Shown piece by piece: positions 23,336 to 32,386 of a stretch of 46,721 bases of DNA (position 1 is the first letter of the stretch; each line of letters starts with the position of its first letter). The notes under the pieces are model-generated. The model was not told the DNA's origin. It did no database searches and worked only from the letters and a program-made list of their open reading frames with translations. Made by a program: the position numbers and the translations under genes. Source of the DNA: Deltaproteobacteria bacterium (lineage in GTDB: Bacteria; Desulfobacterota; Deferrimicrobia; Deferrimicrobiales; Deferrimicrobiaceae); NCBI GenBank assembly GCA_016218975.1, contig JACRCO010000078.1:1-46721 (forward strand), read 5' to 3'.

Positions 23336-23389
23336 ACGATTGTTCTCCTTATCGGCGCCGGCTCTATGCGGGGCTCCGCGACGAGCCGC

Positions 23390-23860
23390 TTATTCCGGAA
23401 GTTCGGCGATTTCCGCGGTGTCGCTCAGCTCGATGGCGCCCTTTACGCTCATGGCGCCCGGACAGGCCGTAATATATGTCGCCAGCGCATCGCGGGCTTC
23501 CCCGGTTTTTCCCTTGGGGACCATCATGGTGTACTTTACCCGGATTTTAGTTATCCTCAGGACGCCGTCGACGTCCTCGATGTCTCCCTCGACGTCCGCA
23601 CGGTACCGGTCGCCGAATGTGGGGATCTTTTTACCGGCCAGCACCGTGGCCAGCGTGCCCATCATTCAGCCGCCGACGGCGCCGACGATGTGATCCAGCG
23701 TGGCAGCGTGCTCCTTTTCCGGCTCGACCTTGTAGAAATGCTTGATGCCTCCGTGTACGCCGTAGTACACAGGCTCCGCGAAGCCTTCGATCACGGCCTT
23801 CCGGGTCGGGCCCTTTTCGCGCGTGATCGAGATGCGGGAAGTATGAACAAGTCGTCCCAT
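23390..23860 (-). CDS. OsmC-family protein with probable selenocysteine (UGA at 23668-23666)
   Basis: Two frame-matched halves, MGRLVHTSRISITREKGPTR...TLDHIVGAVGG and MMGTLATVLAGKKIPTFGDR...ITACPGAMSV, are joined by a single in-frame UGA. In OsmC relatives this position (GGC before the long helix) is the peroxidatic Cys, so the product is read as a 156-residue protein with Sec65 and resolving Cys133, a spacing near the family norm. Directly after the UGA comes a hairpin fitting the bacterial SECIS rules. OsmC/Ohr proteins reduce hydroperoxides. The start at 23860 has GGAGG 5 bases upstream. No sequence change other than the UGA is needed, which argues against a pseudogene. SelB, SelA and tRNA-Sec are not in the window. 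Confidence 0.8.
23633..23654 (-). promoter_or_regulatory. putative bacterial SECIS element
   Basis: On the minus strand, 11 bases after the UGA, GCTGGCCA (23654-23647) pairs with TGGCCGGT (23640-23633) as an 8-bp stem with two G-U pairs, closing the loop CGGTGC. The loop begins 19 bases after the UGA and has G in its second position, within the ranges described for bSECIS elements. Confidence 0.65.
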
Positions 23861-24148
23861 CGTTTCCTCCATTGCGCCGTTTCATCCTAAGAATACCCGA
23901 CTCCGCGATTCGGTTCATCCGAATATACCAACCGGAAATAATTCCCGTTTTTCGATAATTCCGGATCGCACCCGATTCGACCGCATATCCATCTACGTGT
24001 TTTGCCTGCAAAAAAACCGATTGTTTTGCATATATTTACTGGCCGCCGGGGAATACGGAAAGGCAATTAATTGTCGCGGGCGTCAATTAAATAGTGGAAT
24101 AATAGCGATCAAGTATTGGGAAGCCGGGGGTGGCTTCCCGGAGGTTTT

Positions 24149-26890
24149 TTGGCCGCCATTCTTGCCATTTCCGCCGCGCTTCAGTTCCTTGCGGCGTTCC
24201 TCTCCGTCCGGTTCGTTTACCATCGGCGGCTGGGCCGCCCCTGGCTGCTGGTTTCCGTTGCATTGATCATCCTCGGCGGACTTCGGCTTTCCACGCTGTT
24301 CGCGGGATATTACGACCCGGACCAGGCCATTCTCGATTCGGGAATCGAAACCATCTCCCTTCTCGTAGCCCTCCTGCTGGTCTGCGGATTCGCGCTGACG
24401 GAACGGTGGTTCCTCCTTAAGGAGCGGCTTGAAGGAAGATTCATGCTGCTTTCCGAAGTCGACCGTTCCCTGGTAGGAATTCTCGACGAGAACCGGATCA
24501 TGTCCGTCGTGTGCGAGGTGTTGTGCCGGCAGAAAGGGTATCGTCTCGCCTGGATCGGCTCCGGAGAGCCCGACGGCAGCGTGCGGATAGTGAAATCCGC
24601 CGGAAAGGGCGAGGCCTTCCTTTTCGAAGCGGGGATCCGCTGGGACGACACCCCAAAGGGTCAAGGCGTCACCGGAACGGCGCTGCGGACCGGCAAGCCA
24701 TGCGTCGTCAACCGGGTTGATGCCGATCCGGGGATGGCCGAGTGGAAAAGCGCTCTGTCGGAAGGCGGCATACACAGGGCCGTTTCCGTCCGCATCGAAT
24801 CCGGCGGGCAGCCGGCTCTGGCTCTGACCGTTTATGCGGACTCGCGGTCCGCGTTCTCCGGCCTGGAAATCGAAGGGTTCCTCGCGCTTGCGTACCGCGT
24901 CGGCCAGGCGATCCAGAGCGCGAGGAGGCACGAATTCTTCGTAGCTGCGAAAAGCGCCTACGACGATCTATTGAGGACGCAAAGGGACGGGGTGATCCTT
25001 GTGAGGGGGGGGCGGATCGTGCGGGTTAATCCTTCCGCGTCGTCCATGCTTGCCTATCCGGATGGGGAGGAACTGGTCGGGGCGGATCCGGCTATCATCC
25101 TGAAGGAGCCGGAGGCTTGCCCGGAACATTCCGGCGTCCTGCGATGCGGCACCGGGGAGGGAGGAAGGTTCAAGGGGGAAGCGGAGATAGCCAGGAAGGA
25201 CGGTTCCGTATTCTTCGGCGAACTCGCCGTTACGTGGCTGGCAAGGACCAACAGGAAATCGAACTTCTTTCCGAAGTACGACGGTCCGCTCGGCATGATA
25301 ATCCTGAGGGACATCACCGGCAGGAAATTGGTCCTGGAGGACCTGCGAAGGCAGCGTGACTTCTCCGAGAAGATGCTCGACATCGCCGGGGTCCTCATCG
25401 CCCAGATGAATCCCCGGGGCGAAATCGTCCTGATAAATCGTCAGTTCGAAGAGATGACGGGCTACGCGTGGAGCCAGGTCTCCGGCCAGGAGATGGCGGG
25501 CCTCCTGATTTCCGGCTCGTGCCGGGCGGCCTACCGAAGGAACTTCGACCGGATCGTCGAAGGCGAGGTTTCGCAGAACGTGGAATTTCCTCTCGTGACC
25601 ACCGCCGGGGAGGAGCGGCTGGTCGTCTGGAATCATGCCCTCTTGAGGAACCCGGAGGGAAACGCGATTTCGGTCGTCGCCACGGGCACCGACGTCACGG
25701 AAAGCCGCCGCCTCGAACGGCAGATCATACAGATGCAGAAGATGGAGGCGGTGGGGACGCTCGCGGGAGGCATCGCGCACGACTTCAACAATATCCTCAC
25801 GGGAATCATGGGCAACCTCGATCTTGCCGCGAAAGTCGTGCCGCCGGAGTCGCTCGCGGCGATTCCGGTGCAGGAATCGATCAAGGCGTCGGAGCGGGCG
25901 GCGAATATGGTCCGGCAGCTTCTCGACTTTTCACGGCGGTCCCCCTCGGAAAGGAGGGCGATCGATCTCGGGAAGGTGGGCCGTGAGGTTGCGGATCTCG
26001 TCGCACAGACGATCGACCGGCGAATAGAAATGGATATCTGCGCCGCGGATGGCTTATGGCTCGCGATGGCCGACCCCAACCAGGCGCACCAGGTCCTGAT
26101 GAACCTCTGCGTGAACGCCAGGGACGCGATCATGGAGCGGGCGGAAGGGAAGCAGTCCGGGGAACCGCCCGACGGCGGATACAGGATCCGGATAGTCACG
26201 AGTAACTTCACGGTGGGCGACGAGTATTGCCGCCAGTACCCTTACGCGCGCAAGGGCGACTACGTCGTCGTGTCTATTTCGGACAACGGGGCGGGAATGG
26301 ACGAGGCGACGCAGCGCCGGGTGTTCGAGCCGTTCTTCACGACCAAAAAGCTGGGGAGGGGCACCGGACTCGGTCTTTCCACCGTGTACGGAATCGTCAA
26401 GCAGCACGAGGGTTGGGTAAACCTCGAAAGCCGGCCGGGCAAGGGGACCACGTTCCACGCGTACCTGCCGCGGGCGGAAGCAGGGGCGGAGGAGGAAAAA
26501 TCCCGGGCGGGGGAAGTCGCCAGGGAAAAAATGGGCAAGGAGACGATCCTTCTCGTGGACGACGAGGAGATGATTCGCACGCTCGGCCGGCAGGTTCTCG
26601 AGGTGCACGGTTATTCGGTGCTGGTCGCGGCGGACGGCCAGGAGGCCGCCGACCTGTATTCCGCGCACCGCGACCGGATCGACCTCACGATCCTGGACCT
26701 TTCGATGCCGTACCTGTCGGGGAGCGAGGTCCTGGAGCGGATCCGCGGGATGAACCCGGGAGCCAAGGTCATAATGTCCAGCGGGCACCCGTCAAGGGAG
26801 ACGTCACGCGCGTCCGCTTTCCTGCCGAAACCGTACCGCGCCGACAAGCTGACCCGCATCGTGCGGGACGTCCTCGACCGTTCGTCCTAG
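24149..26890 (+). CDS. membrane-bound hybrid histidine kinase (GAF-PAS-PAS-HisKA-HATPase-REC)
   Basis: This protein of about 913 residues has three hydrophobic N-terminal segments (AILAISAALQFLAAFLSVRF, LLVSVALIILGGLRLSTLFA, ETISLLVALLLVCGFALTER). They are followed by a GAF domain (about 100-250), two PAS domains (about 285-420 and 425-545), a HisKA domain with the phosphoacceptor in LAGGIAHDFNNILTGIMGNL (about 550), an ATPase domain (SISDNGAGMDEATQRRVFEP, GTGLGLSTVYGIVKQHEG) and a C-terminal receiver (TILLVDDEEMIRTLG, LTILDLSMPYLSG). The TTG at 24149 has GGAGG 4 bases upstream; another TTG at 24116 is possible. The phosphorelay partner is not visible. It is convergent with the acs operon, 17 bases away. 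Confidence 0.88.
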   Translation: MAAILAISAALQFLAAFLSVRFVYHRRLGRPWLLVSVALIILGGLRLSTLFAGYYDPDQAILDSGIETISLLVALLLVCGFALTERWFLLKERLEGRFMLLSEVDRSLVGILDENRIMSVVCEVLCRQKGYRLAWIGSGEPDGSVRIVKSAGKGEAFLFEAGIRWDDTPKGQGVTGTALRTGKPCVVNRVDADPGMAEWKSALSEGGIHRAVSVRIESGGQPALALTVYADSRSAFSGLEIEGFLALAYRVGQAIQSARRHEFFVAAKSAYDDLLRTQRDGVILVRGGRIVRVNPSASSMLAYPDGEELVGADPAIILKEPEACPEHSGVLRCGTGEGGRFKGEAEIARKDGSVFFGELAVTWLARTNRKSNFFPKYDGPLGMIILRDITGRKLVLEDLRRQRDFSEKMLDIAGVLIAQMNPRGEIVLINRQFEEMTGYAWSQVSGQEMAGLLISGSCRAAYRRNFDRIVEGEVSQNVEFPLVTTAGEERLVVWNHALLRNPEGNAISVVATGTDVTESRRLERQIIQMQKMEAVGTLAGGIAHDFNNILTGIMGNLDLAAKVVPPESLAAIPVQESIKASERAANMVRQLLDFSRRSPSERRAIDLGKVGREVADLVAQTIDRRIEMDICAADGLWLAMADPNQAHQVLMNLCVNARDAIMERAEGKQSGEPPDGGYRIRIVTSNFTVGDEYCRQYPYARKGDYVVVSISDNGAGMDEATQRRVFEPFFTTKKLGRGTGLGLSTVYGIVKQHEGWVNLESRPGKGTTFHAYLPRAEAGAEEEKSRAGEVAREKMGKETILLVDDEEMIRTLGRQVLEVHGYSVLVAADGQEAADLYSAHRDRIDLTILDLSMPYLSGSEVLERIRGMNPGAKVIMSSGHPSRETSRASAFLPKPYRADKLTRIVRDVLDRSS

Positions 26891-26907
26891 GCTAATTTTT
26901 CCTTCCG

Positions 26908-27585
26908 CTACTCTTTCAACGCCGACTTGATCGCGGCGCGGACGATGTATCCCGACAGGTGCATGATCGTGTCCTGGAGGTCGGGGTCGATCTCCATCGA
27001 CGCAAGGCAGGGATGATGGTGGTGGCGCAGCGCACCTGTATCGGGCGCCTCCGCGACACGCGTGCCGCCGAGGATGGAGGCGACGAACTTCGCGGAGCCG
27101 CAGGGAGCGTCCCGCAGCACCTCGACGGACCCGACGCGTTCGCCGTCCCTCAGGATACGGAACTTCGGCCGCCCGAACTTCGCGGAGAATTCCCGCAGCA
27201 GCGGATCCGGTCCGCCGTCGAACCCGCAGAGGGGACGCGGAAAGGCGGCGGCGACGCCCATGGCGGAGAGCCGCTTCCGTACCTGGTTTTCCAGCCCCGC
27301 CGGGCATGACGACCGGTCGTCCACCGCGGCAAGGACAGCCTTGGCGCCGCACCGCCCGGCGATGTCCGGTATGAGCTCCGCCGCGCCCGGCTTTTCGTGG
27401 AGGGAAACAAGCAGGTCCGCCGCCGGCAGGGTTGCCGGAAGGAACTCTTCCGGATCGTCGATCACGATCGGAAGCCTCGCGGGAAGCGTGAGCACGCGGA
27501 TCTCCCAATTCGCCGGACCGTATGCGCGGACATTTTCCGCAATTCGCTCGCCGTACCGGCCTTGCACCGAGAACAGGATCTTCAA
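26908..27585 (-). CDS. DUF166-family protein of the acs operon
   Basis: This 225-residue protein begins MKILFSVQGRYGERIAENVR and matches the DUF166 (COG1810) family, found mainly in methanogens and in bacteria with acetyl-CoA synthase genes. Other landmarks are ADLLVSLHEKPGAAELIPDI, VDDRSSCPAGLENQVRKRL and VASILGGTRVAEAPDTGALR. A few family members have been labelled thymidylate synthase, but I would not transfer that name. Its ATG overlaps the stop of the CooC-like gene by 4 bases, so it is the last gene of the coupled operon and may assist maturation or metal supply for the complex. Confidence 0.75.
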   Translation of the reverse strand: MKILFSVQGRYGERIAENVRAYGPANWEIRVLTLPARLPIVIDDPEEFLPATLPAADLLVSLHEKPGAAELIPDIAGRCGAKAVLAAVDDRSSCPAGLENQVRKRLSAMGVAAAFPRPLCGFDGGPDPLLREFSAKFGRPKFRILRDGERVGSVEVLRDAPCGSAKFVASILGGTRVAEAPDTGALRHHHHPCLASMEIDPDLQDTIMHLSGYIVRAAIKSALKE

Positions 27586-28331
27586 TTCGTCCTGCCGGCG
27601 AGCAGACCGCGGATCGCGCCGGCTACGGCGGCTGCGGCGGGCGAGGAGTCCGGGAGGTCGAGGAAGGAACGGCCTGCGTCCTCCCAGCCGGGAAGCGACG
27701 GATCATGCGGGATCTCGGCGAGCAGCGGCGCGGGAAAGGCCGATGGTTTCCCGGATGCGCCTGCGGCATACGGCCGGTTGAGAAGCAGCCAGGCTTTCCC
27801 GACGGGAAGGGAGAGATCGGAAGCCAATTCCAGGACCGCGCACGCAGCGGCCAATCCCCGCGGAGAAGGGTCGGCGACCAGGACGAGGTGGTCGATGCTC
27901 CGGAGGTTGCGCCGGGAGAGATGTTCCATCCCCGCCTCGTTGTCCACGACCACAGCGGCGTATCCGCCCGCAAGGCGCGCAAGCGACCTGCGAAGCAGGT
28001 TGTTCACGAAGCAGTAACAGCCCGGTCCCTCTCCCCGTCCCATCGATATGAGGTCGACGTCCTTTCCCTCCGAGACCCTTTGCTGGACCATCGCCTCGAG
28101 CCGTTCCTCCTTGGAAGTCGCGCCGCCGGGGGAATCCAGCAGTTCTTCCCTGATGGAGCCGAGCCCTTTAGGCGGCGGGATTCCGAGTAGGAGGTGAAGA
28201 TTGGCGTTGGGGTCGGCGTCCACCGCCAGCAGCGGGCGGACTCCCGATGCGAGCAGCGCGCGCAGAAGAAGGGCGGAGCAGGTGGTCTTCCCCGTTCCTC
28301 CCTTTCCCGCGACGGCGATCAGGAGGCTCAT
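27582..28331 (-). CDS. cooC: CooC/AcsF-like nickel-insertion ATPase
   Basis: This 249-residue ParA/MinD-type ATPase probably loads Ni into CO dehydrogenase or acetyl-CoA synthase. The deviant Walker A is VAGKGGTGKTTCSALLLRAL, the switch region is VDADPNANLHLLLG, GPGCYCFVNNLLR contains the CxC metal-binding pair typical of CooC, and VVVDNEAGMEHLSRR is the Walker B region. Start and stop both overlap neighbouring genes by 4 bases (ATGA). Its presence indicates that the complex made here is Ni-dependent, even though the CODH catalytic subunit is not in this window. Confidence 0.85.
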   Translation of the reverse strand: MSLLIAVAGKGGTGKTTCSALLLRALLASGVRPLLAVDADPNANLHLLLGIPPPKGLGSIREELLDSPGGATSKEERLEAMVQQRVSEGKDVDLISMGRGEGPGCYCFVNNLLRRSLARLAGGYAAVVVDNEAGMEHLSRRNLRSIDHLVLVADPSPRGLAAACAVLELASDLSLPVGKAWLLLNRPYAAGASGKPSAFPAPLLAEIPHDPSLPGWEDAGRSFLDLPDSSPAAAAVAGAIRGLLAGRTN

Positions 28332-29368
28332 TCCGTTATTCCCGCGAAACGCCGCCGAAGCAGGCGGGATAGTTCGCAGGTCAGCATGACCGCCCTTTCG
28401 GCATCCTCTTCCGGCAGAGTGCCCAGCCCGCAGGCGGGAGTGATGACCGCTGCGCGGACGACATCACCGCGGCCGATCCCCCGCGCCTCGAAATTGCCGA
28501 AAATCGCATCCATCCTGTCCGCCAGCGTGACGGGAGTTTCCGAGCGTATCCCTTCCGGGGAAGTGGGGACGATCCCGAAGGCGAGCTTACCCCCACGGTC
28601 GAGGAATGCCTTCACCTCTTTCGGGTACAGCAGCAGCGAGTCCGCGAACCCGTACGCATCGAAAGACAGGTATTGCGTCCGGGACGAGAGGACGAGCCCC
28701 CAGTCGGTGTTCGCGCAACAGTGTATCCCGCACCGCGTTCCGGGCAGGCCGTCGAAGATCTCGTTCAGGCATCCGACCACTTCTTCCCTCCCGAGGGAAA
28801 GGAGGGAAGATCCCACCGAGGCGAGATACGGTTCGTCGAGCACCATGATGACTTCGGAAGAGAGGCGCGAGAGCGCAGAAACCTGCCACTGGGCGACGCG
28901 CAGAAGATGCTTCACGAGGATATCGCGGCCGACGGGATCGTAGAAAAGGGGCTTCTTGTCCCGGTCCGTGACCATCAAACCGAAGGAGAGGGGGCCCGTT
29001 ACCTGTCCTTTGACGGCGGAATACCGTCCTGCTCCGGATGCAAGGAGCGCATGGAGACCTGCCGCCCGTTCCGCCGGGATTGCGAAGGATGAGGCGTCTT
29101 CGCCGAGGAACCGCTCGTAAAAGGACTCGGCTTCGGCAAGGACCTTCTCCCCGACCTCCACGAAAAGCTTGTCCCCGTCGATGACCGCCCCGGGCAGGCC
29201 GGCCGCATATTGGATGTACATGGATTCGAGGAATGTCCGGCGGGGAAGCTGCGGCCAGCAGGGGACGTCGCGGAATGCCGAAAGGACCAGCCGCACGGCG
29301 GTTTCCGGGTCGGCGTGCGGCAGGCTGCCGACGCCCGTGGGAAGAAAAGGCGAAAGGCCGCCGCTCAC
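28328..29368 (-). CDS. MetE-like (cobalamin-independent methionine synthase family) methyltransferase
   Basis: This 346-residue protein has the UROD/MetE TIM-barrel pattern: PTGVGSLPHADPETAVRLVL at the start, SAVKGQVTGPLSFGL, VIMVLDEPYLASVG, GIHCCANTDWGLVLSS with likely zinc ligands His and Cys, and VITPACGLGTLPEEDAERAV with the third Cys. It is half the length of full MetE, corresponding to its catalytic C-terminal half. It starts at a GTG at 29368 that overlaps the stop of the activator gene (GTGA). In this position most acetogens encode AcsE, the methyl-tetrahydrofolate methyltransferase, so it may act in methyl transfer to or from the corrinoid protein; that role is inference. Confidence 0.75.
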   Translation of the reverse strand: MSGGLSPFLPTGVGSLPHADPETAVRLVLSAFRDVPCWPQLPRRTFLESMYIQYAAGLPGAVIDGDKLFVEVGEKVLAEAESFYERFLGEDASSFAIPAERAAGLHALLASGAGRYSAVKGQVTGPLSFGLMVTDRDKKPLFYDPVGRDILVKHLLRVAQWQVSALSRLSSEVIMVLDEPYLASVGSSLLSLGREEVVGCLNEIFDGLPGTRCGIHCCANTDWGLVLSSRTQYLSFDAYGFADSLLLYPKEVKAFLDRGGKLAFGIVPTSPEGIRSETPVTLADRMDAIFGNFEARGIGRGDVVRAAVITPACGLGTLPEEDAERAVMLTCELSRLLRRRFAGITE

Positions 29369-31041
29369 GAGCCGGTCTCCGGGGGAAGTGTCGCGCGGTA
29401 GCTTTCGGCGTCCGTATGCGGAATGAACAGGGCTCGCTGATAGAGATCCATGAAGGCGTGGTCGGCGGAAAGGTCGTGGTAGTCGGTCGAGGAGCAGACC
29501 GCCAATGCTTCCTCCCACCGCTTCCGGTTGCGAATGGCGCCGATCGCGCCTGCCAGCGACGCGTTCCCGAGAAGGACGAACTTGCCGAGCGGGAATGGCG
29601 GAAAGACGCCGAGCGTGAGCGCCGAACGAAGATCGAGGAAATTGCCGAACCCTCCCGCGATGAATACCCTCTCGACCTTGTCTCTCGAAAGGCCCACCGC
29701 CCGGCAGAGCGCGTCTGCGGCGGCGCACAGGGCGGCCTTGGTGCGGACGACGCTTTTCAGGTCGGACGCGGTGAAGGCGATCTCGGAGGCGGTGGCGCTC
29801 TCGTCCGGTCCCGCTACGACGAACGCTTTCCCGCGTTCCGTTTCGCGGAAGGGTGCGCCCTCGCGGTGCACGAATCGGCCGGCGCGGTCGACGAGCCCGG
29901 TCCTGAACAACTCGGCGCACAGGTCGAGGACCCCGGAACCGCAGATGCCCGCGGGTTTCCTGCCGCCGATCACCGTACATTCCACCTCGAACGTCGCGGG
30001 ATCGATGCGGACGGAATCGATCGCTCCCGGATACGCCCTCATCCCGCAGGCGACTTCTCCCCCTTCGAATGCAGGCCCGGCGGAAGAGGAGCAGGATATC
30101 CGGAATTCCCTGTTCCCGAGCGCCACCTCGCCGTTCGTCCCAACGTCGTAGAAGAGCGACATCGCATCCTCACGGTGCATCCCCGACGCGAGGATCCCCG
30201 CTACTATGTCCCCGCCGACGAATCCGCCTATCGAGGGAAAGAGCCGGAAGCGTGCGGAGGGGGCCGATTCGAATCCCAGCTCCAGGCCCGTCTTCGACGG
30301 GTACTCCTTTAGCACCGGGCGGTGGGGCGGCCGTCGGACGGGGGAGGGGGACAGGCCGTAGAGAAAGTGGGATATGACCGTGTTACCGGCGGAGACCACC
30401 TCCATGATCTCCCCATCTACGGGGGAAGAGCGCAGGAGGCCGGAAATCAACCGGTCGACCCCTGCGATGAGGAGCCTGCGGAGAATGGAAAACCCTTCGG
30501 CCTTCTCCTCTTCGAATACGATCCGTGAAATCAGGTCCTCTCCGCAGGCCATCTGCGGGTTGTCGGCCGCGCCCCTGGAGAGCACTGCGCCGTTGCGCAG
30601 GTCGATCAGCGCGCCCGCAAGCGTGCTGGTCCCGGCGTCCAGCGCCACGCCGAGCGGATTGCCTTTCCGCGGGACGACGTGCAGGGGCAGGAACGGGCCG
30701 TCGCCCGCCGTGTCCTTCCCCTCGATGTACGCGGTCAGCCGGGCGGGGCGGCTTTCCGGCAATACGGTGACGTCCACATCGCCTTCGAGCGGCACGCAAC
30801 GGCAGGCGAGGCGTATCCCTGCGCGCAGGTCATCATGGGAAAGGACGCCGGGATCGTCGCCGCCGCTTGCGCTTCCCGAAACTGCGACGCGGCACTTTCC
30901 ACAGCGCCCCTCTCCGCCGCACGGCGAAAGGATCGGCACGCCGGTGCGCATTGCGTGGGAAAGGACGGTGTCTCCCGGGGACAGCGATGCGGTTGCTCCT
31001 TCCGGGAGAAACCGTATCGTTCCTTTCCCGGTGTCACCCAT
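29365..31041 (-). CDS. acsV: corrinoid activation protein, AcsV/RACo-like (2Fe-2S + ASKHA)
   Basis: This 558-residue ATPase would reductively reactivate the cobalamin of the corrinoid iron-sulfur protein. Its N-terminal ferredoxin domain binds a 2Fe-2S cluster (SPCGGEGRCGKCRVAVSG and a later LACRC). The C-terminal part has the ASKHA ATPase motifs VALDAGTSTLAGALIDLRNG, VSAGNTVISHFLYGL, LFYDVGTNGEVALGN and ICGSGVLDLCAELF. The ATG at 31041 overlaps the acsC stop by 8 bases. Length is slightly below the 600-650 of known RACo proteins. Confidence 0.88.
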   Translation of the reverse strand: MGDTGKGTIRFLPEGATASLSPGDTVLSHAMRTGVPILSPCGGEGRCGKCRVAVSGSASGGDDPGVLSHDDLRAGIRLACRCVPLEGDVDVTVLPESRPARLTAYIEGKDTAGDGPFLPLHVVPRKGNPLGVALDAGTSTLAGALIDLRNGAVLSRGAADNPQMACGEDLISRIVFEEEKAEGFSILRRLLIAGVDRLISGLLRSSPVDGEIMEVVSAGNTVISHFLYGLSPSPVRRPPHRPVLKEYPSKTGLELGFESAPSARFRLFPSIGGFVGGDIVAGILASGMHREDAMSLFYDVGTNGEVALGNREFRISCSSSAGPAFEGGEVACGMRAYPGAIDSVRIDPATFEVECTVIGGRKPAGICGSGVLDLCAELFRTGLVDRAGRFVHREGAPFRETERGKAFVVAGPDESATASEIAFTASDLKSVVRTKAALCAAADALCRAVGLSRDKVERVFIAGGFGNFLDLRSALTLGVFPPFPLGKFVLLGNASLAGAIGAIRNRKRWEEALAVCSSTDYHDLSADHAFMDLYQRALFIPHTDAESYRATLPPETGS

Positions 31042-32386
31042 TGGACGGAGCGAACGCCGCCGGGGGAAGCCGCCGGAGGTATGAGGATAACGAGGAGGAC
31101 TCCTGTGGTCCGACGAGGACGCGCCATTTCGAAAGTTCCTCGAGCTTTCCGGAGAGACGGGCCACCATCCCGGGAAGGATGAGAGTGCGGTGTTCCACCT
31201 TCGCCGCGATGCCGCTGTCGGCAAGCAGTCCCGCGATGCTCTCGGAGGTGAATTTCCCCGCGGCCCAGGCCGTTAGCACCGACATCCCGTCGCACTCGGC
31301 TATCAAGAGGTACGCCGGCGTCTTCGACGCCTCCACGTCGCTGCGGACCGTGAAATACGTCAGGGAAAAGTTGGTGGTGACGAGCACGGGAGAGGCAGGG
31401 GAAGCCTTCCCGATGGGATAGATCCCCGGTTCCACCTGGATCGGCCTCTGCGGGTCCGTGTACAGGTTCTGGCGCAGCGTCAGGAGCGGGAAGATGTCGG
31501 ACGGGTCCGCGGTATCGAGCACGAGGAGCGAGCCGTATTTCGCGATGAGAAGGCAGGCGGCCTCGAACGGCCGGGGAAAACCACGTCCGAGGTCGAACGC
31601 CGTGGGATAGGCGATCTCCCGCGCGCGGTGAGCGATGGCCAGCCTTCGAATGAAAACCGAGTCTGCGACGGCGCTTGCGACGTCCCCGGGCATGGGATCC
31701 GCGACGAGTTCCATCACACCGGCCGCGCGCGCCGCGGCGAGGGCGCCCTCGAGCCCATCGATCCCCCGGGCGCTCACGGCGAGGGGGAGCTTCGCCGAGA
31801 CGGCGAGCGCTGCGCCTTCGGCCGCGTCCCCGGCGGGCGGCCTCAGAAGCGGGCGAGACTCGCCGACCTCGCGGACCGCGGCCGAAAGCGCCGCGCACGT
31901 CCCCGAAAGAACGAGCGGCTTTCCGCATCGCGACAACGCCGTCGCGGCGGTCTTCGCGAACTTTTCCGGGTCTCCGGAGTCGAAGCGCACGGCGACCATG
32001 TCTACCGCGAGTACCTGGCCCACGCGCTCGAAAGTGAGAGCTGAAACCGCGCGAAGCCTTTCCTCGAGCGCTTCGCCGCCGAGCGCGTCGGAGACGGATA
32101 CTGCGATCGCGGTCGGGTGGTAGAAGGTCTTTTCGTGCCGGAACAGCACCACCTCGTCTCCCAGCGTGACCGCGCGATCCTCCGTCCCGACGACCACGCG
32201 CGGCAGGGGCGGCGCGGTGGCCGCGCCGAGCGCCGCTTTCGCCTCGCCGGACGCGGGAGGGCACTTGTCGATCCCCGCCTTTCCCGCCGCCATCTGCATG
32301 GCGAACGCGAGGCAGGTGGGGAAGCCGCATTCCTTGCAGTTGGTCTTCGGGAGCAGCTTGTAGATGTCAAGCGCGGTCAGCGCCAT
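31034..32386 (-). CDS. acsC: corrinoid iron-sulfur protein large subunit
   Basis: This 450-residue subunit carries the cobamide and a 4Fe-4S cluster and passes the methyl group to acetyl-CoA synthase. The N-terminal cluster motif is KTNCKECGFPTCLAFAMQMA followed by a Cys about 16 residues on (DKCPPAS). The TIM barrel runs from residue 95 on, and the C-terminal half (SFSLTYFTVRSDVEASKT, AECDGMSVLTAWAAGKFTSE) is the cobamide-binding domain. The ATG at 32386 has GGGAGG 4 bases upstream and overlaps the acsD stop. Length and motif order are as expected. Confidence 0.9.
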   Translation of the reverse strand: MALTALDIYKLLPKTNCKECGFPTCLAFAMQMAAGKAGIDKCPPASGEAKAALGAATAPPLPRVVVGTEDRAVTLGDEVVLFRHEKTFYHPTAIAVSVSDALGGEALEERLRAVSALTFERVGQVLAVDMVAVRFDSGDPEKFAKTAATALSRCGKPLVLSGTCAALSAAVREVGESRPLLRPPAGDAAEGAALAVSAKLPLAVSARGIDGLEGALAAARAAGVMELVADPMPGDVASAVADSVFIRRLAIAHRAREIAYPTAFDLGRGFPRPFEAACLLIAKYGSLLVLDTADPSDIFPLLTLRQNLYTDPQRPIQVEPGIYPIGKASPASPVLVTTNFSLTYFTVRSDVEASKTPAYLLIAECDGMSVLTAWAAGKFTSESIAGLLADSGIAAKVEHRTLILPGMVARLSGKLEELSKWRVLVGPQESSSLSSYLRRLPPAAFAPSNG

